This document shows positions 1-8,019 of a stretch of 35,310 nucleotides of DNA, piece after piece. The DNA comes from Lachnospiraceae bacterium (GTDB taxonomy: Bacteria > Bacillota > Clostridia > Lachnospirales > Lachnospiraceae). The DNA lies in the NCBI GenBank assembly GCA_030527685.1, contig JAUNAG010000008.1, forward strand, positions 1 through 35,310. Reading direction: 5' to 3'. A program made the translations under genes and the position numbers. Numbering within the stretch: the stretch's first letter is position 1; each line of letters starts with the position of its first letter. The notes beneath the pieces are model-generated. The model was not told the DNA's origin. It did not search any database and saw only the letters and a list, made by a program, of their open reading frames with translations.

Positions 1-318
1 CAGATCATGCTCGACCTTGCAGGCATCCTCTCTGGCCAGTTCGGCATTGACACCGATCTTCTCAAAGAATCCGGTCAGAACTTTATGTCTTGTATAGATG
101 CGCTCTGCGATTTCGCGGCCTTTATCTGTCAGGACAATGAAATTGGCATGGTCCATGGTGATGAAGCCGTTTTCGCGAAGCTGCTTAGTCGCATAACTGA
201 CGGAAGGCTTTGTGACACCCAGCTGCTCAGCCACGTCGATGGAGCGGCAGTAACCGTGCTTTTCCTTCATCATGAGCATGGCTTCCAGATAATCTTCAGC
301 TGACTTATGAATTTCCAT
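1..318 (-). CDS. DtxR/MntR-family metal-dependent transcriptional regulator (partial)
   Basis: The reverse strand encodes at least 106 residues beginning MEIHKSAEDYLEAML, typical of the N-terminus of MntR/IdeR/DtxR regulators. The segment RSIDVAEQLGVTKPSVSYA (about residues 24-42) is the winged helix-turn-helix, followed by the family's wing and the start of the metal-binding dimerisation domain (H78 and E104/H105 region). The C-terminus runs off the left edge of the window. The start is set by an AAGGAGG site about 8 bases upstream. The family senses Mn2+ or Fe2+ and represses metal-uptake genes; which metal cannot be decided from this fragment. It diverges from trxA across a 224-base gap. 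Confidence 0.85.
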   Translation of the reverse strand, partial: MEIHKSAEDYLEAMLMMKEKHGYCRSIDVAEQLGVTKPSVSYATKQLRENGFITMDHANFIVLTDKGREIAERIYTRHKVLTGFFEKIGVNAELAREDACKVEHDL

Positions 319-487
319 ATGAATCGCCTCCTTGAATTTTAACTGAGATTAACACTCTTTAACAAAAATTTCAAGAGGGCAGAGGCGAAAAAACAATTTT
401 AAGATGCGATTCGGAAGAATGCATGAAAAAGTTTTCTTTATTTTCACAAAAAGGAGAAGAAGAATCATAGCATTTAAGCGGACATTG

Positions 488-496
488 TGTGATAAT
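488..496 (+). promoter_or_regulatory. Probable extended -10 promoter of trxA
   Basis: TGTGATAAT is a TGn-extended -10 element about 47 bases upstream of the trxA start. The -35 region at the expected spacing (about 468-473) is poor, as is common for extended -10 promoters. Confidence 0.4.
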
Positions 497-542
497 GTAA
501 CTTGAAGTATTTTCTGAAAACAAAGGAAGATGAGGTAAACAG

Positions 543-851
543 ATGGCAGTTATTACATTGACAGCTGATAATTTTAAGACAGAAGTATTAGAGAGCAGCG
601 AACCGGTTCTGGTAGACTTCTGGGCTTCCTGGTGCGGTCCGTGCAAGATGCTGTCTCCGGTTGTGGAGCAGATTGCGGAGAGTGCAGAAGGCTTCAAGGT
701 TGCAAAGCTCAACGTGGACGATGAGATGGATCTGGCTTCCGAGTACGGCATCTCTTCTATTCCGTGCCTGATTGTCTTCAAGGACGGAGCAGAGGTGAAT
801 CGTTCGGTCGGCGTTATTCCGAAAGAAAAGATTCTGGAACTGGTGAAATAA
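543..851 (+). CDS. trxA: Thioredoxin
   Basis: This is a complete 102-residue thioredoxin, the usual size for the family. The WCGPC active site has catalytic cysteines C31 and C34, D25 is the buried acid of the VDFWASW strand, and P74 in SIPC is the cis-proline. The protein is the cytosolic thiol-disulfide reductant for ribonucleotide reductase, peroxidases and methionine sulfoxide reductases. The residue after the cis-proline is cysteine (C75) rather than the usual threonine. The gene directly precedes thioredoxin reductase, 173 bases downstream, with a terminator-like structure between them, so the two may be transcribed partly independently. Confidence 0.97.
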   Translation: MAVITLTADNFKTEVLESSEPVLVDFWASWCGPCKMLSPVVEQIAESAEGFKVAKLNVDDEMDLASEYGISSIPCLIVFKDGAEVNRSVGVIPKEKILELVK

Positions 852-875
852 GTCAGCAAAATCCGCAATGCGGAG

Positions 876-927
876 GATACCGGAACTCTTATTGTCGGGA
901 GCGCGCGGCGCTTCCGGCATCTTTTTT
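876..927 (+). terminator. Probable Rho-independent terminator after trxA
   Basis: GAT-A-CCGGAA (876-885) pairs with TTCCGG-C-ATC (912-921). A GC-rich inner hairpin (AGCGC/GCGCT) sits in the loop, and six T residues follow at 922-927. A weak promoter candidate for trxB (TTGGCT at 926-931, 17-base spacer, TATGAA at 949-954) follows immediately. Confidence 0.55.
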
Positions 928-1024
928 GGCTGTAGGAGAATGCGAAAGTATGAAGCACGATACAGCAGTTTTCTGCAGCAAAAGCAGTAAAATCCCGCGA
1001 AGCCGGGATGGAAAGGAGTGAAGA

Positions 1025-1936
1025 ATGATGGAAAGTAAAGATCTGATTATTGTCGGAGCAGGTCCTGCCGGTCTTACGGCTGCCATTTACGGCCTTCGTG
1101 CAGGAAAAAGTGTTCTTCTGATTGAAGCAAAGGCATACGGCGGCCAGATCATCAACACACCGGACATTGAAAATTATCCGGGACTGGCACATGTCTCCGG
1201 CTTTGAGTTTGCCCAGGCCCTGTATGAACAGGTGACCTCATTCGGCGGAGAGCTGGTTTACGGCACAGCCGCAGCGGTAGGCGAAGAGAGCGGTCTGAAG
1301 ACGGTTACCACAGCAGACGGCACTGTTTATACCGCAAAGGCCGTGATTCTGGCAACAGGTGCAAAAAATCGTCCGATCGGACTTGAAAGAGAAGAGGAGC
1401 TGATCGGAAGGGGCGTATCTTACTGCGCCACCTGTGACGGCATGTTCTTCCGCAAGAAGACAGTTGCCGTTTACGGCGGCGGAAATACCGCTCTCGGTGA
1501 TGCACTGTTTCTTTCCTCGATCTGCGAAAAGGTCTATCTGATTCACAGAAGAGATGCGTTCAGAGGAAGCGCTGCTGATCTGGAGAAGCTGAAGAAGTGC
1601 ACGAATGTGGAATTTGTGCTCAATTCGAATGTCACAAAGCTGATCGGTGAGGAAAAACTGACAGCTGTGGAAGTGACGGATAAGCTCAGCGGCAAGAGAA
1701 GAGAGCTGGAGGTTGCCGGTCTGTTCGTTGCCATCGGACAGATTCCGGATAACACAGCATTTGCCGCAGTAGCGGATCTCGACAAGAGCGGCTACATCAT
1801 CGCTGATGAGGACTGCCGCACAAAGACACCGGGTGTCTATACAGCCGGTGACTGCCGCACCAAGACGGTCAGACAGCTGACAACCGCCGCCGCTGACGGC
1901 GCCGTTGCCGCACTGGCTGCAAGTGAGGCAATGTAA
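1025..1936 (+). CDS. trxB: Thioredoxin reductase (NADPH), flavoprotein
   Basis: The 303-residue protein is a standard-length low-molecular-weight thioredoxin reductase, which uses NADPH and FAD to reduce TrxA. The FAD-binding GAGPAG lies at residues 11-16. The redox pair C134/C137 is in CATC, the NADPH-binding GGGNTA is at 151-156, and the basic H174-R175-R176 selects NADPH. The C-terminal TAGDCR motif contacts FAD. Two adjacent ATG codons (1025 and 1028) follow an AAGGAGTG site and either could be used. It pairs functionally with trxA immediately upstream. A membrane protein gene starts 55 bases downstream and may be co-transcribed. Confidence 0.96.
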   Translation: MMESKDLIIVGAGPAGLTAAIYGLRAGKSVLLIEAKAYGGQIINTPDIENYPGLAHVSGFEFAQALYEQVTSFGGELVYGTAAAVGEESGLKTVTTADGTVYTAKAVILATGAKNRPIGLEREEELIGRGVSYCATCDGMFFRKKTVAVYGGGNTALGDALFLSSICEKVYLIHRRDAFRGSAADLEKLKKCTNVEFVLNSNVTKLIGEEKLTAVEVTDKLSGKRRELEVAGLFVAIGQIPDNTAFAAVADLDKSGYIIADEDCRTKTPGVYTAGDCRTKTVRQLTTAAADGAVAALAASEAM

Positions 1937-1991
1937 AATTTCATGATTGTAAAGCAACACAAAATATAAATACCAGAGGGGGTAAATAGTA

Positions 1992-3101
1992 ATGTTGTTT
2001 CAGCTTTACAGCAGCATAGCCGGTTCACAGTTAATCGGCTGGGTACTCGTGTTCTGCGGTCTGATTCTGATGAATGAGATCGGAAGACGCACAAAGGCAG
2101 GCGGAATGCTCGTATTCGTGATCATCCCGATCATCCTGACCGCTTATTTCATCGGCATTCAGCTCGGTGCATTCGGAGGTCACAGCAATCAGACCTACGA
2201 ATACATGAACGGCTGGTTCCACTATGCAAAGCTCTATGCAGCTGATATCGGCTGCGTCGGTTTCATGATGATCAAGTACAAGTGGGGAATCGGCAAGGAA
2301 CGCTGGTTCAAGGCTTTCCCGTGGCTGATCGTTTCCATCAACATTCTGATCGCTGTAGCATCCGATTTCGAGTCTGCCTACAACGCATTCAGAGTAACAG
2401 GTGATCTGTCCGGTGCATGGTGGGCATCCAACGAAGGTGTCTTCCTCTACGGCGGCTGGTGGAACATCGTAAACGGTATTGCAGGTCTGATCAACTGCAT
2501 GTGCATGACAGGCTGGTGGAGCGTTTACAGCTCAAAGGACAAGAACAGATCCGACATGGTATGGCCGGATATGACAGTCTGGTTTATCATTGCCTATGAT
2601 GTCTGGAACTTCCAGTACACCTACGCAAACCTGCCGACACATACATGGTACTGCGGTGTTGCGCTTCTCCTTGCACCGACATTTGCCAATGCACTGTGGA
2701 ACAGAGGCGGATGGATTCAGAACCGTGCCAATACACTGGCAATCTGGTGCATGTGGGCTCAGGTCCTGCCGCTCTTCCAGCTGAAGTGGATCCCGGCAGT
2801 TCTTCCGACCGTTTACGGCGGAGCTACAGCTGCAGGCGTCACAACAATGGATCTGTACGACAAGGCAATTGCTGTATATAACAGCGGCGTAAACAATTCC
2901 GGCGAAGTGATTGCCCAGATGGGTATCACAGCCAACCCGACAGCACAGGGTGTGGTTGCACTGCTTGCTCTGGCTGCCAATGTCATCTGCATTGCAGTCA
3001 TCATCAAGAGAGCAAAGACAATGCACATCAATCCGTATAAGCAGGATGTATGGGTTGGAACAAAGGATTATGAAGAGGCAATGGCAAGAGCTGCCGAATA
3101 A
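1992..3101 (+). CDS. Polytopic membrane protein, DUF5692-like
   Basis: The 369-residue product is strongly hydrophobic with about eight or nine predicted membrane segments (roughly residues 13-29, 39-61, 84-97, 106-125, 155-178, 194-212, 219-236, 247-264 and 319-340). It is rich in tryptophan and ends in a charged cytoplasmic-type tail (about 341-369). I recall similar proteins in Clostridia under DUF5692, but I cannot confirm the family here and no transport or enzymatic motif is evident. Its start follows a GAGGGGG site. It lies 55 bases after trxB, suggesting readthrough, and is closed by the strong terminator at 3146-3187. Function unknown. Confidence 0.7.
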   Translation: MLFQLYSSIAGSQLIGWVLVFCGLILMNEIGRRTKAGGMLVFVIIPIILTAYFIGIQLGAFGGHSNQTYEYMNGWFHYAKLYAADIGCVGFMMIKYKWGIGKERWFKAFPWLIVSINILIAVASDFESAYNAFRVTGDLSGAWWASNEGVFLYGGWWNIVNGIAGLINCMCMTGWWSVYSSKDKNRSDMVWPDMTVWFIIAYDVWNFQYTYANLPTHTWYCGVALLLAPTFANALWNRGGWIQNRANTLAIWCMWAQVLPLFQLKWIPAVLPTVYGGATAAGVTTMDLYDKAIAVYNSGVNNSGEVIAQMGITANPTAQGVVALLALAANVICIAVIIKRAKTMHINPYKQDVWVGTKDYEEAMARAAE

Positions 3102-3145
3102 GCATCCTGTATGCTGCGCTGCTTTACAATGAAACGAGGCAAAAC

Positions 3146-3187
3146 AAAAGAACGGGCTTCGCACTTTCGTGCGGAGCCCGTTCTTTT
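3146..3187. terminator. Bidirectional Rho-independent terminator
   Basis: A nearly perfect 19-bp stem (arms 3146-3164 and 3169-3187, one G-T pair) surrounds the loop TTTC. A-rich and T-rich ends serve both directions. It lies between the convergent membrane-protein gene (+) and fruA (-) and can terminate both. Confidence 0.92.
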
Positions 3188-3203
3188 GCAATGTGTTTTT
3201 ATC

Positions 3204-5168
3204 TTATTTTTCAAGTCCGCTCTCAGCCGGAGAAAGCGGCTTCTTGAGCATGGACAGGATAAGAGCGCCGATTACGGAGCCAGCTGCCAGAGCAACGAGG
3301 AACATCAGCGGGTTGCCGATGATGGCGATTACCCATGCGCCGCCGTGCGGAGCCGGGCTTGTGCAGCCGAAAGCAGCTGACAGAGCGCCTGCTACAGCAG
3401 AACCGATGATGCAGGACGGAAGAACGCGGCCCGGATCAGCAGCTGCAAACGGGATAGCACCTTCGGAGATGAAGGACAGACCCATGATGTAGTTGACGAT
3501 ACCTGCCTGGCGGTCAGATGTTGTCCAGCGGTTCTTGAAAAGTGTTGTAGAAAGAGCAACAGCAATCGGAGGAACCATACCGCCGACCATAACGGAAGCC
3601 ATGATTGTCTGGCCAGCGACAGTGCCTTCAGCCAGCATTGCTGTACCGAATACGTAGGAAGCCTTGTTGAACGGGCCGCCCATGTCGATGGACATCATGC
3701 CGCCGACAACTGCGCCGAGAAGGATCAGGTTGGATGTGCCGAGTCCTTCAAGGAAGCTTGACATACCGGTGTTGATTGCTGCGAAGATCGGGTTGACGCT
3801 GAACATGATGAGGCCGATGCCGAGGATACCGAACAGCGGGTACAGAAGAACTGGCTTGATACCTTCGAGAGAATCCGGAAGCTTATCGCAGAGCTTCTCA
3901 AGCCACTTTGTCAGATAGCCGCCGATGAAGCCGGCGAAGAGTGCGCCGAGGAAGCCGCCGCCTACCAGAGTGAAGTTCGGATCGGTTGTGGTCAGCCATG
4001 CCCAGGAATAGCCTGCGCTTGCAAGAGAACCGCCGACGAAGCCGACTGCAAGACCCGGACGGTCAGCAATAGACATAGCGATGAAGCCTGCAAGGATCGG
4101 AAGCATGAAGCCGAAAGCTGCATTTCCTGTTGCATTGAAGAAATGAGCGATCGGTGTGGAAGAACCGTAGCTTGAGGTACCGAGGCCTGCCTGATCAAAC
4201 AGGAAGGAAAGTGCGATCAGGATACCGCCGCCGACGACGAACGGAAGCATATGAGAAACACCGTTCATCAGGTTCTTGTAGAAGGAACGCAGTACGGAGC
4301 CGTTTTCTTCCGGTGCGGACTTGACAACTGTGCCTTCCTGAACCGGAGCTTCACCGTTCATGATCTTGTTGATCAGCTCTTCCGGCTTGTTGATGCCGTT
4401 GGAAACAGAGGTCTCATAGACCATCTTGCCGCCGAAGCGTGCGCGGTCAATTGTCTTGTCAGCTGCGATGATGATGCCCTTGGCATGAGCGATTTCATCA
4501 GCTGTGAGGATGTTCTTGGCACCTGCGGAGCCCTGTGTCTCAGCCTTGAGCTTCAGGCCCATCTCAGCTGCCTTTTTCTCAAGAGCTTCAGCTGCCATGT
4601 AGGTGTGAGCGATACCGGTCGGGCAGGCTGTGATGGCAAGAATGTCCGGATAATTGCCGGCTTCTGTCTGAGCCTGTGCTGCGACTGCCTTCTCGCCTTC
4701 TTCAGCAATGCGTGCGTTTTCTGCCCTGTCAATGATGGAAAGGAACTCATCGGCTGTTGTCGCATTGCGAAGATCCTTTGTGAAATCCTCATCCATCAGA
4801 AGAGTAGCCAGACGGGAAAGAACCTCGAGGTGTACATTCTCCTTGGAATTCGGTGCGGCGATCATGAAGAGAAGAGTGCTCGGCTCATCATCCGGAGCAT
4901 CATAATCAACACCTGCCGGAATAGTCATAGCTGCAAGACCTGCCTGCTTTACAGCATCTGTCTTAGCGTGCGGGATCGCAATTCCTTCGCCCATGGCTGT
5001 GGTGCTTTCCTCTTCACGTGCAAGAATGGCCTTCTTGTAAGCCGCAACATCCTTGATGTTTCCGGACTTGTTCTGGAGCTCGACTAACTGGTCGATGGCA
5101 TCCATCTTGTTCTTTGCTGCTGCGCCGAGCTTAATGCCTTCCGGCTTCAGCAAATCTCTGATTTTCAT
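3204..5168 (-). CDS. fruA: Fructose-specific PTS enzyme EIIABC
   Basis: The 654-residue protein has the fused EIIA-EIIB-EIIC order of the Firmicute fructose PTS. EIIA spans about residues 1-150 with the phosphohistidine H67 in GIAIPHAK. EIIB starts near 173 with the phosphocysteine C182 in ITACPTGIAHTY. The EIIC membrane channel starts near residue 300 and contains several glycine-rich hydrophobic helices. It imports fructose with phosphorylation to fructose-1-phosphate, the substrate of fruK next to it. The ATG follows AGGAGGATGCAGT. It is the last gene of fruR-fruK-fruA, 82 bases after fruK, and ends at the shared terminator. Related mannose/2-O-mannosylglycerate EIIs are similar, but the fruK partner favours fructose. 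Confidence 0.95.
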   Translation of the reverse strand: MKIRDLLKPEGIKLGAAAKNKMDAIDQLVELQNKSGNIKDVAAYKKAILAREEESTTAMGEGIAIPHAKTDAVKQAGLAAMTIPAGVDYDAPDDEPSTLLFMIAAPNSKENVHLEVLSRLATLLMDEDFTKDLRNATTADEFLSIIDRAENARIAEEGEKAVAAQAQTEAGNYPDILAITACPTGIAHTYMAAEALEKKAAEMGLKLKAETQGSAGAKNILTADEIAHAKGIIIAADKTIDRARFGGKMVYETSVSNGINKPEELINKIMNGEAPVQEGTVVKSAPEENGSVLRSFYKNLMNGVSHMLPFVVGGGILIALSFLFDQAGLGTSSYGSSTPIAHFFNATGNAAFGFMLPILAGFIAMSIADRPGLAVGFVGGSLASAGYSWAWLTTTDPNFTLVGGGFLGALFAGFIGGYLTKWLEKLCDKLPDSLEGIKPVLLYPLFGILGIGLIMFSVNPIFAAINTGMSSFLEGLGTSNLILLGAVVGGMMSIDMGGPFNKASYVFGTAMLAEGTVAGQTIMASVMVGGMVPPIAVALSTTLFKNRWTTSDRQAGIVNYIMGLSFISEGAIPFAAADPGRVLPSCIIGSAVAGALSAAFGCTSPAPHGGAWVIAIIGNPLMFLVALAAGSVIGALILSMLKKPLSPAESGLEK

Positions 5169-5203
5169 ACTGCATCCTCCTGTTTTGTAACTTCTATATC
5201 ATG

Positions 5204-5234
5204 CCGGAGGCCCTGAAGGGGCAGGGAACTCCGG
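5204..5234 (-). repeat. Intergenic hairpin between fruK and fruA
   Basis: CCGGAG (5204-5209) pairs with CTCCGG (5229-5234), and CCCTG (5211-5215) pairs with CAGGG (5222-5226). No T-tract follows on the transcribed minus strand, so it is unlikely to be a terminator. It may set mRNA stability or differential expression of fruA. Confidence 0.5.
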
Positions 5235-5250
5235 ACGTGCACAATGGGAA

Positions 5251-6156
5251 TTAAAGTGCTGCGAGCAGGGCTTCAACTTCCGGTCTTGTAGCAAGATCCG
5301 GTGAAAATGCACTGGCTGATCCGGTGCAGACGCCCATGCGGAAGGCCTTGTCATAATCGCCCTCGCTTTCCATATAACCTGTCAGGAAGCCGGCAACCAT
5401 GGAATCGCCTGCGCCGACAGAGTTGACGACCTTGCCCTTCGGAGCAGCACTCTTGATGATGTCACCCTTCTCGGAGATGAAGACAGCGCCTTCGCCTGCC
5501 ATGGAGATCAGAACATTTCTTGCGCCTGCCTCCTGCAGCTTCTTTGCATACGGGATGACCTCATCCTGCTTTTTCAGCTCTACACCGTAGATGGCACCGA
5601 GCTCATGATTGTTCGGCTTGATCAGGAACGGATGATACTTCAGGACGTTGACAAGCAGATCACGTTCTGCGTCTACGACGATGTCGATGCCGCGGCCTTC
5701 AAGACGGCTCATGATGCGCTCGTACATATCGCCCGGAAGAGTATTCGGAACGGAACCGGAGATAACAAGCAGATCGCCTGCCTGCAGAGTATCCAGCTTG
5801 CTGTAGAGCTCCTGAATATTCTCCTCTGTAATCTTCGGACCCTGGCCGTTGATTTCAGTCTCCTCATCGGACTTCATCTTCAGATTGATGCGTGTCATGC
5901 CTTCGCTGACAGCAATGAATTCAGCGCCGATGCCGCTTTCCTTCAGTCTGCGCTCAATTTCACGGCCTGTGAATCCGGCTGTGAAGCCGAGAGCTGTGCT
6001 GTCATGTCCCAGGTTCTTCAGAACAATGGAGACGTTGATGCCCTTGCCGCCCGGAAGAATATTCTCATAATAAGTGCGGTTGATCTGTCCGGCTTTAAAG
6101 CCTTCAACTCGTACGATGTAATCCAGAGACGGATTAAAAGTAACTGTGTAAATCAT
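5251..6156 (-). CDS. fruK: 1-phosphofructokinase
   Basis: This 301-residue PfkB/ribokinase-superfamily kinase has the FruK/LacC subgroup N-terminus MIYTVTFNPSLDYI. The GGKGINVS motif lies at about residues 36-43, and the C-terminal signature SVGAGDSMVAG has catalytic base D251. It phosphorylates the fructose-1-phosphate made by FruA to fructose-1,6-bisphosphate. Its ATG overlaps the fruR stop by four bases (ATGA), which implies translational coupling. A tagatose-6-phosphate kinase role (LacC) is possible by sequence alone, but the neighbours make FruK much more likely. Confidence 0.95.
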   Translation of the reverse strand: MIYTVTFNPSLDYIVRVEGFKAGQINRTYYENILPGGKGINVSIVLKNLGHDSTALGFTAGFTGREIERRLKESGIGAEFIAVSEGMTRINLKMKSDEETEINGQGPKITEENIQELYSKLDTLQAGDLLVISGSVPNTLPGDMYERIMSRLEGRGIDIVVDAERDLLVNVLKYHPFLIKPNNHELGAIYGVELKKQDEVIPYAKKLQEAGARNVLISMAGEGAVFISEKGDIIKSAAPKGKVVNSVGAGDSMVAGFLTGYMESEGDYDKAFRMGVCTGSASAFSPDLATRPEVEALLAAL

Positions 6157-6905
6157 CGCTTGGCTACCTCCTTGATATTTTTGTATTTTTTATATTTTGC
6201 ATCCCGGATTTCATCAGTCAGGATCACAGCCTCGTCAAAGGCTGCAAAGGAGATGGGAGAGATCAGGGAGAATTTACTGGAATCGCAGAGAATGTATTTC
6301 TTTTTGGTCTGCGCCATGGAAACTCGCTTGATGGCGGCCTCGGCAGATTCCGGAGTGGTGAAGCCTGTCTCAGGCGAAACACCGTTTGCACCCCAGAAGC
6401 CGATTGTGAAGTGATAACGCAGCAGCAGCTCAATGGCTTCTGCACCGACCAGTGCTTCTGTTGTCGGCTTCAGTTCGCCTCCGGGGACGATGACCCGGCA
6501 GCCCTTCTGCAGCAGTTTGTGCGCATGGGCAATGGAATTCGTGACATAGCGGGCGCCCGTTTCTTCAATCGCATCAACCAGACAGTCCGTGGAAGTGCCG
6601 GCATCAATAAAGACGAAGTCATCCTTCCGGATCAGAGATGCGGCATAGGCGCCGATCTGCATCTTCTGTTCGCGGTGCAGCAGCTTTTTTTCGGAAAGCG
6701 TCTGGTCGCTGAGAACATACTGGGCATCGAGGGCCGTGGCGCCTCCGTGCACCTTGTTCAGTCGTTTCATCCGGTCGAGCTGTGTGAGATCACGCCGGAT
6801 TGTGGATTCTGAGATGCCGAGCAGCTCCGAAAGCTCCGGAACCGTAATGGTTCTGCGCTTTTCGACAAGAGCAAGGATCTCAGTTCTTCGTTCTTCCGCC
6901 AGCAT
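6153..6905 (-). CDS. fruR: DeoR-family regulator of the fructose operon
   Basis: The 250-residue protein has an N-terminal DeoR helix-turn-helix (about residues 19-43, ending in ISESTIRRDL) followed by the HGGA wing. A C-terminal ISOCOT-fold phosphosugar sensor contains FIDAGTST. It is the first gene of fruR-fruK-fruA, the common Firmicute order in which the regulator represses its own operon and is relieved by fructose-1-phosphate. The inducer is inferred from the family. A good sigma-A-type promoter lies 76-104 bases upstream of the start. Confidence 0.92.
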   Translation of the reverse strand: MLAEERRTEILALVEKRRTITVPELSELLGISESTIRRDLTQLDRMKRLNKVHGGATALDAQYVLSDQTLSEKKLLHREQKMQIGAYAASLIRKDDFVFIDAGTSTDCLVDAIEETGARYVTNSIAHAHKLLQKGCRVIVPGGELKPTTEALVGAEAIELLLRYHFTIGFWGANGVSPETGFTTPESAEAAIKRVSMAQTKKKYILCDSSKFSLISPISFAAFDEAVILTDEIRDAKYKKYKNIKEVAKR

Positions 6906-6980
6906 AAGAGCTACCTCGTTTCGAAGAGTGATAAGGCCGGTTTCGCGGGAGGCTTATGCACTCCTGTTTTATCTGATTTC

Positions 6981-7009
6981 AGAATAACATGCCGCATGGT
7001 CAAAATCAA
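6981..7009 (-). promoter_or_regulatory. Promoter of the fruR-fruK-fruA operon
   Basis: On the minus strand TTGATT (7004-7009) and TATTCT (6981-6986) are separated by 17 bases, giving a leader of about 70 bases before fruR. It lies just beyond the nitroreductase terminator. A small inverted repeat (GCAT-AAAA-ATGC) and A/T-rich repeats at about 7011-7043 could be operator sequence. Confidence 0.6.
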
Positions 7010-7039
7010 TCACAAATACGCAAAAACGAGCATAAAAAT

Positions 7040-7095
7040 GCATAATCACGATGACCGGCTTCGAAACTACGAAGAACCGGTCATCGTGATTATGC
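7040..7095. terminator. Strong terminator overlapping the nitroreductase stop codon
   Basis: A 19-bp perfect stem (7040-7058 with 7077-7095) continues into a 5-bp CTTCG/CGAAG stem. On the minus strand the T-run is at 7034-7039; on the plus strand a T-run follows at 7096-7100. The nitroreductase stop codon (7090-7092) lies inside the stem. It insulates the fru promoter from the nitroreductase gene. Confidence 0.9.
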
Positions 7096-7635
7096 TTTTT
7101 CTTCTTCCTTCTCCTCAGCGGGACATACAAAAGTGACCAGCTTTGAGAGATCCTTGCGCTCTGTGTGCAGATGCGCCGGCTTGGCTGTGTCAGCCGGATA
7201 GCCGACCGGGAAGATGGCAACAAGATCGTAGTCGGACATCTCCGGGAAGAGAGTCTCAAGCTTCCAGTTATTGAAATTGCCTACCCATGTAGTGCCGAGT
7301 CCGAGCTCCGTGACAGCAAGCATCATATGTGTTGCGACGATGGAGGCATCGACATCCTGGAAGTTGCGCTGGTCGCAGCTGCGGATCCATCCTTCATCCT
7401 TTCTGCCGCCGACAACGAAGAAAAGCTTTGCACCGAAGGTATTCTTGGTGATGGAGGAAAGCTTTCCGACAGAAGCCTCGTCATTGATTACCCAGATGTG
7501 GAACGGCTGGTAATTATGTGCGGTCGGAGCCAGAAGAGCGGCCTTCAGAATCCGGTCGATCTTATCCTGTTCAACAGGCTTGTCAGAAAATTTTCTGCAG
7601 GAATATCTGTTGGCTGCAAGCTCAAAAAAATCCAT
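7090..7635 (-). CDS. Nitroreductase-family FMN oxidoreductase
   Basis: The product is a 181-residue nitroreductase-like flavoprotein. NRYSCRKFSDKPV near the N-terminus (R10, S12, R14) is the FMN phosphate-binding signature. APTAHNYQPFHI and the later GLGTTWVGNF are typical of the compact NfnB/YdjA-like group. I chose the ATG at 7635 because GAGGAGG lies 8 bases upstream. An in-frame upstream extension to 7698 has no comparable site and lacks family similarity. Such enzymes use NAD(P)H to reduce nitro compounds, quinones or unknown physiological acceptors; the true substrate is unknown. It is monocistronic and diverges from gdhA. Confidence 0.9.
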   Translation of the reverse strand: MDFFELAANRYSCRKFSDKPVEQDKIDRILKAALLAPTAHNYQPFHIWVINDEASVGKLSSITKNTFGAKLFFVVGGRKDEGWIRSCDQRNFQDVDASIVATHMMLAVTELGLGTTWVGNFNNWKLETLFPEMSDYDLVAIFPVGYPADTAKPAHLHTERKDLSKLVTFVCPAEEKEEEKA

Positions 7636-7763
7636 GGGAATGTCCTCCTCAGCTGTTATGAAAGCATAAGAAATGTTCATATTTGTAAGTGAATTCATGG
7701 CGTGAAATTTGAGAGCCGAACTGCCTGCGGAGAGGCTGTCGATCTTTATTCACACATCTATTA

Positions 7764-7792
7764 TTTTTAGCATGAAATGAGAGGATTTGCAA
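7764..7792 (-). promoter_or_regulatory. Candidate nitroreductase promoter
   Basis: On the minus strand TTGCAA (7787-7792), a 17-base spacer and TAAAAA (7764-7769) with an upstream TGC extended element. It would give a leader of about 120 bases before the start at 7635. Confidence 0.4.
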
Positions 7793-7914
7793 TCAGGAAA
7801 TCGATAAATCAGGATCGATATAAGTAAAGGAAAAGAGGCTTCGAAAGTATCATTTTCAGACAAATATAATTGCCAAATATTCAAGAAAGCAATGAGATAT
7901 ATAAGGATTATTCA

Positions 7915-7944
7915 TTTTCCTTATGAAGAGAAAAGGGGTACACT
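7915..7944 (+). promoter_or_regulatory. Candidate gdhA promoter
   Basis: TTTTCC (7915-7920) and TACACT (7939-7944) are 18 bases apart, about 75 bases before the gdhA start. The -35 is weak, so an activator or another start site is possible. Confidence 0.35.
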
Positions 7945-8019
7945 GAAATCAAGTTAAAACAAGGCGCCGAACAGAAAAAAGGCGCAGATCGGACATATGA
8001 AACTTACGGAGGAGAGACC

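Larger units (their letters stand above)
7636..8019. other. Divergent intergenic region, nitroreductase/gdhA
   Basis: This A/T-rich 384-base gap holds a minus-strand promoter for the nitroreductase and a weaker plus-strand promoter for gdhA. A short direct repeat GGCGC (about 7972-7985) precedes gdhA. I see no RNA gene or riboswitch in it. Confidence 0.6.

Noticed and set aside
336..365. Candidate MntR promoter TTGTTA-N18-TAAAAT on the minus strand
   Set aside because: The implied start point falls inside the ribosome binding site, so this spacing is unlikely to be the functional promoter.
371..1192. Long minus-strand open frame (273 codons) across trxA and the start of trxB
   Set aside because: It is antisense to two confidently identified genes, has serine/cysteine-rich shadow composition, and lacks a ribosome binding site.
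1837..1866. AACACAG-like heptamers inside coding regions such as trxB (about 1751)
   Set aside because: A 7-base match is expected several times by chance; only the extended 10-base form at promoters was counted as motif.
4251..5087. Long plus-strand open frame (278 codons) opposite fruA
   Set aside because: Antisense shadow of the EIIA/EIIB domains; cysteine-rich with no recognisable domain.
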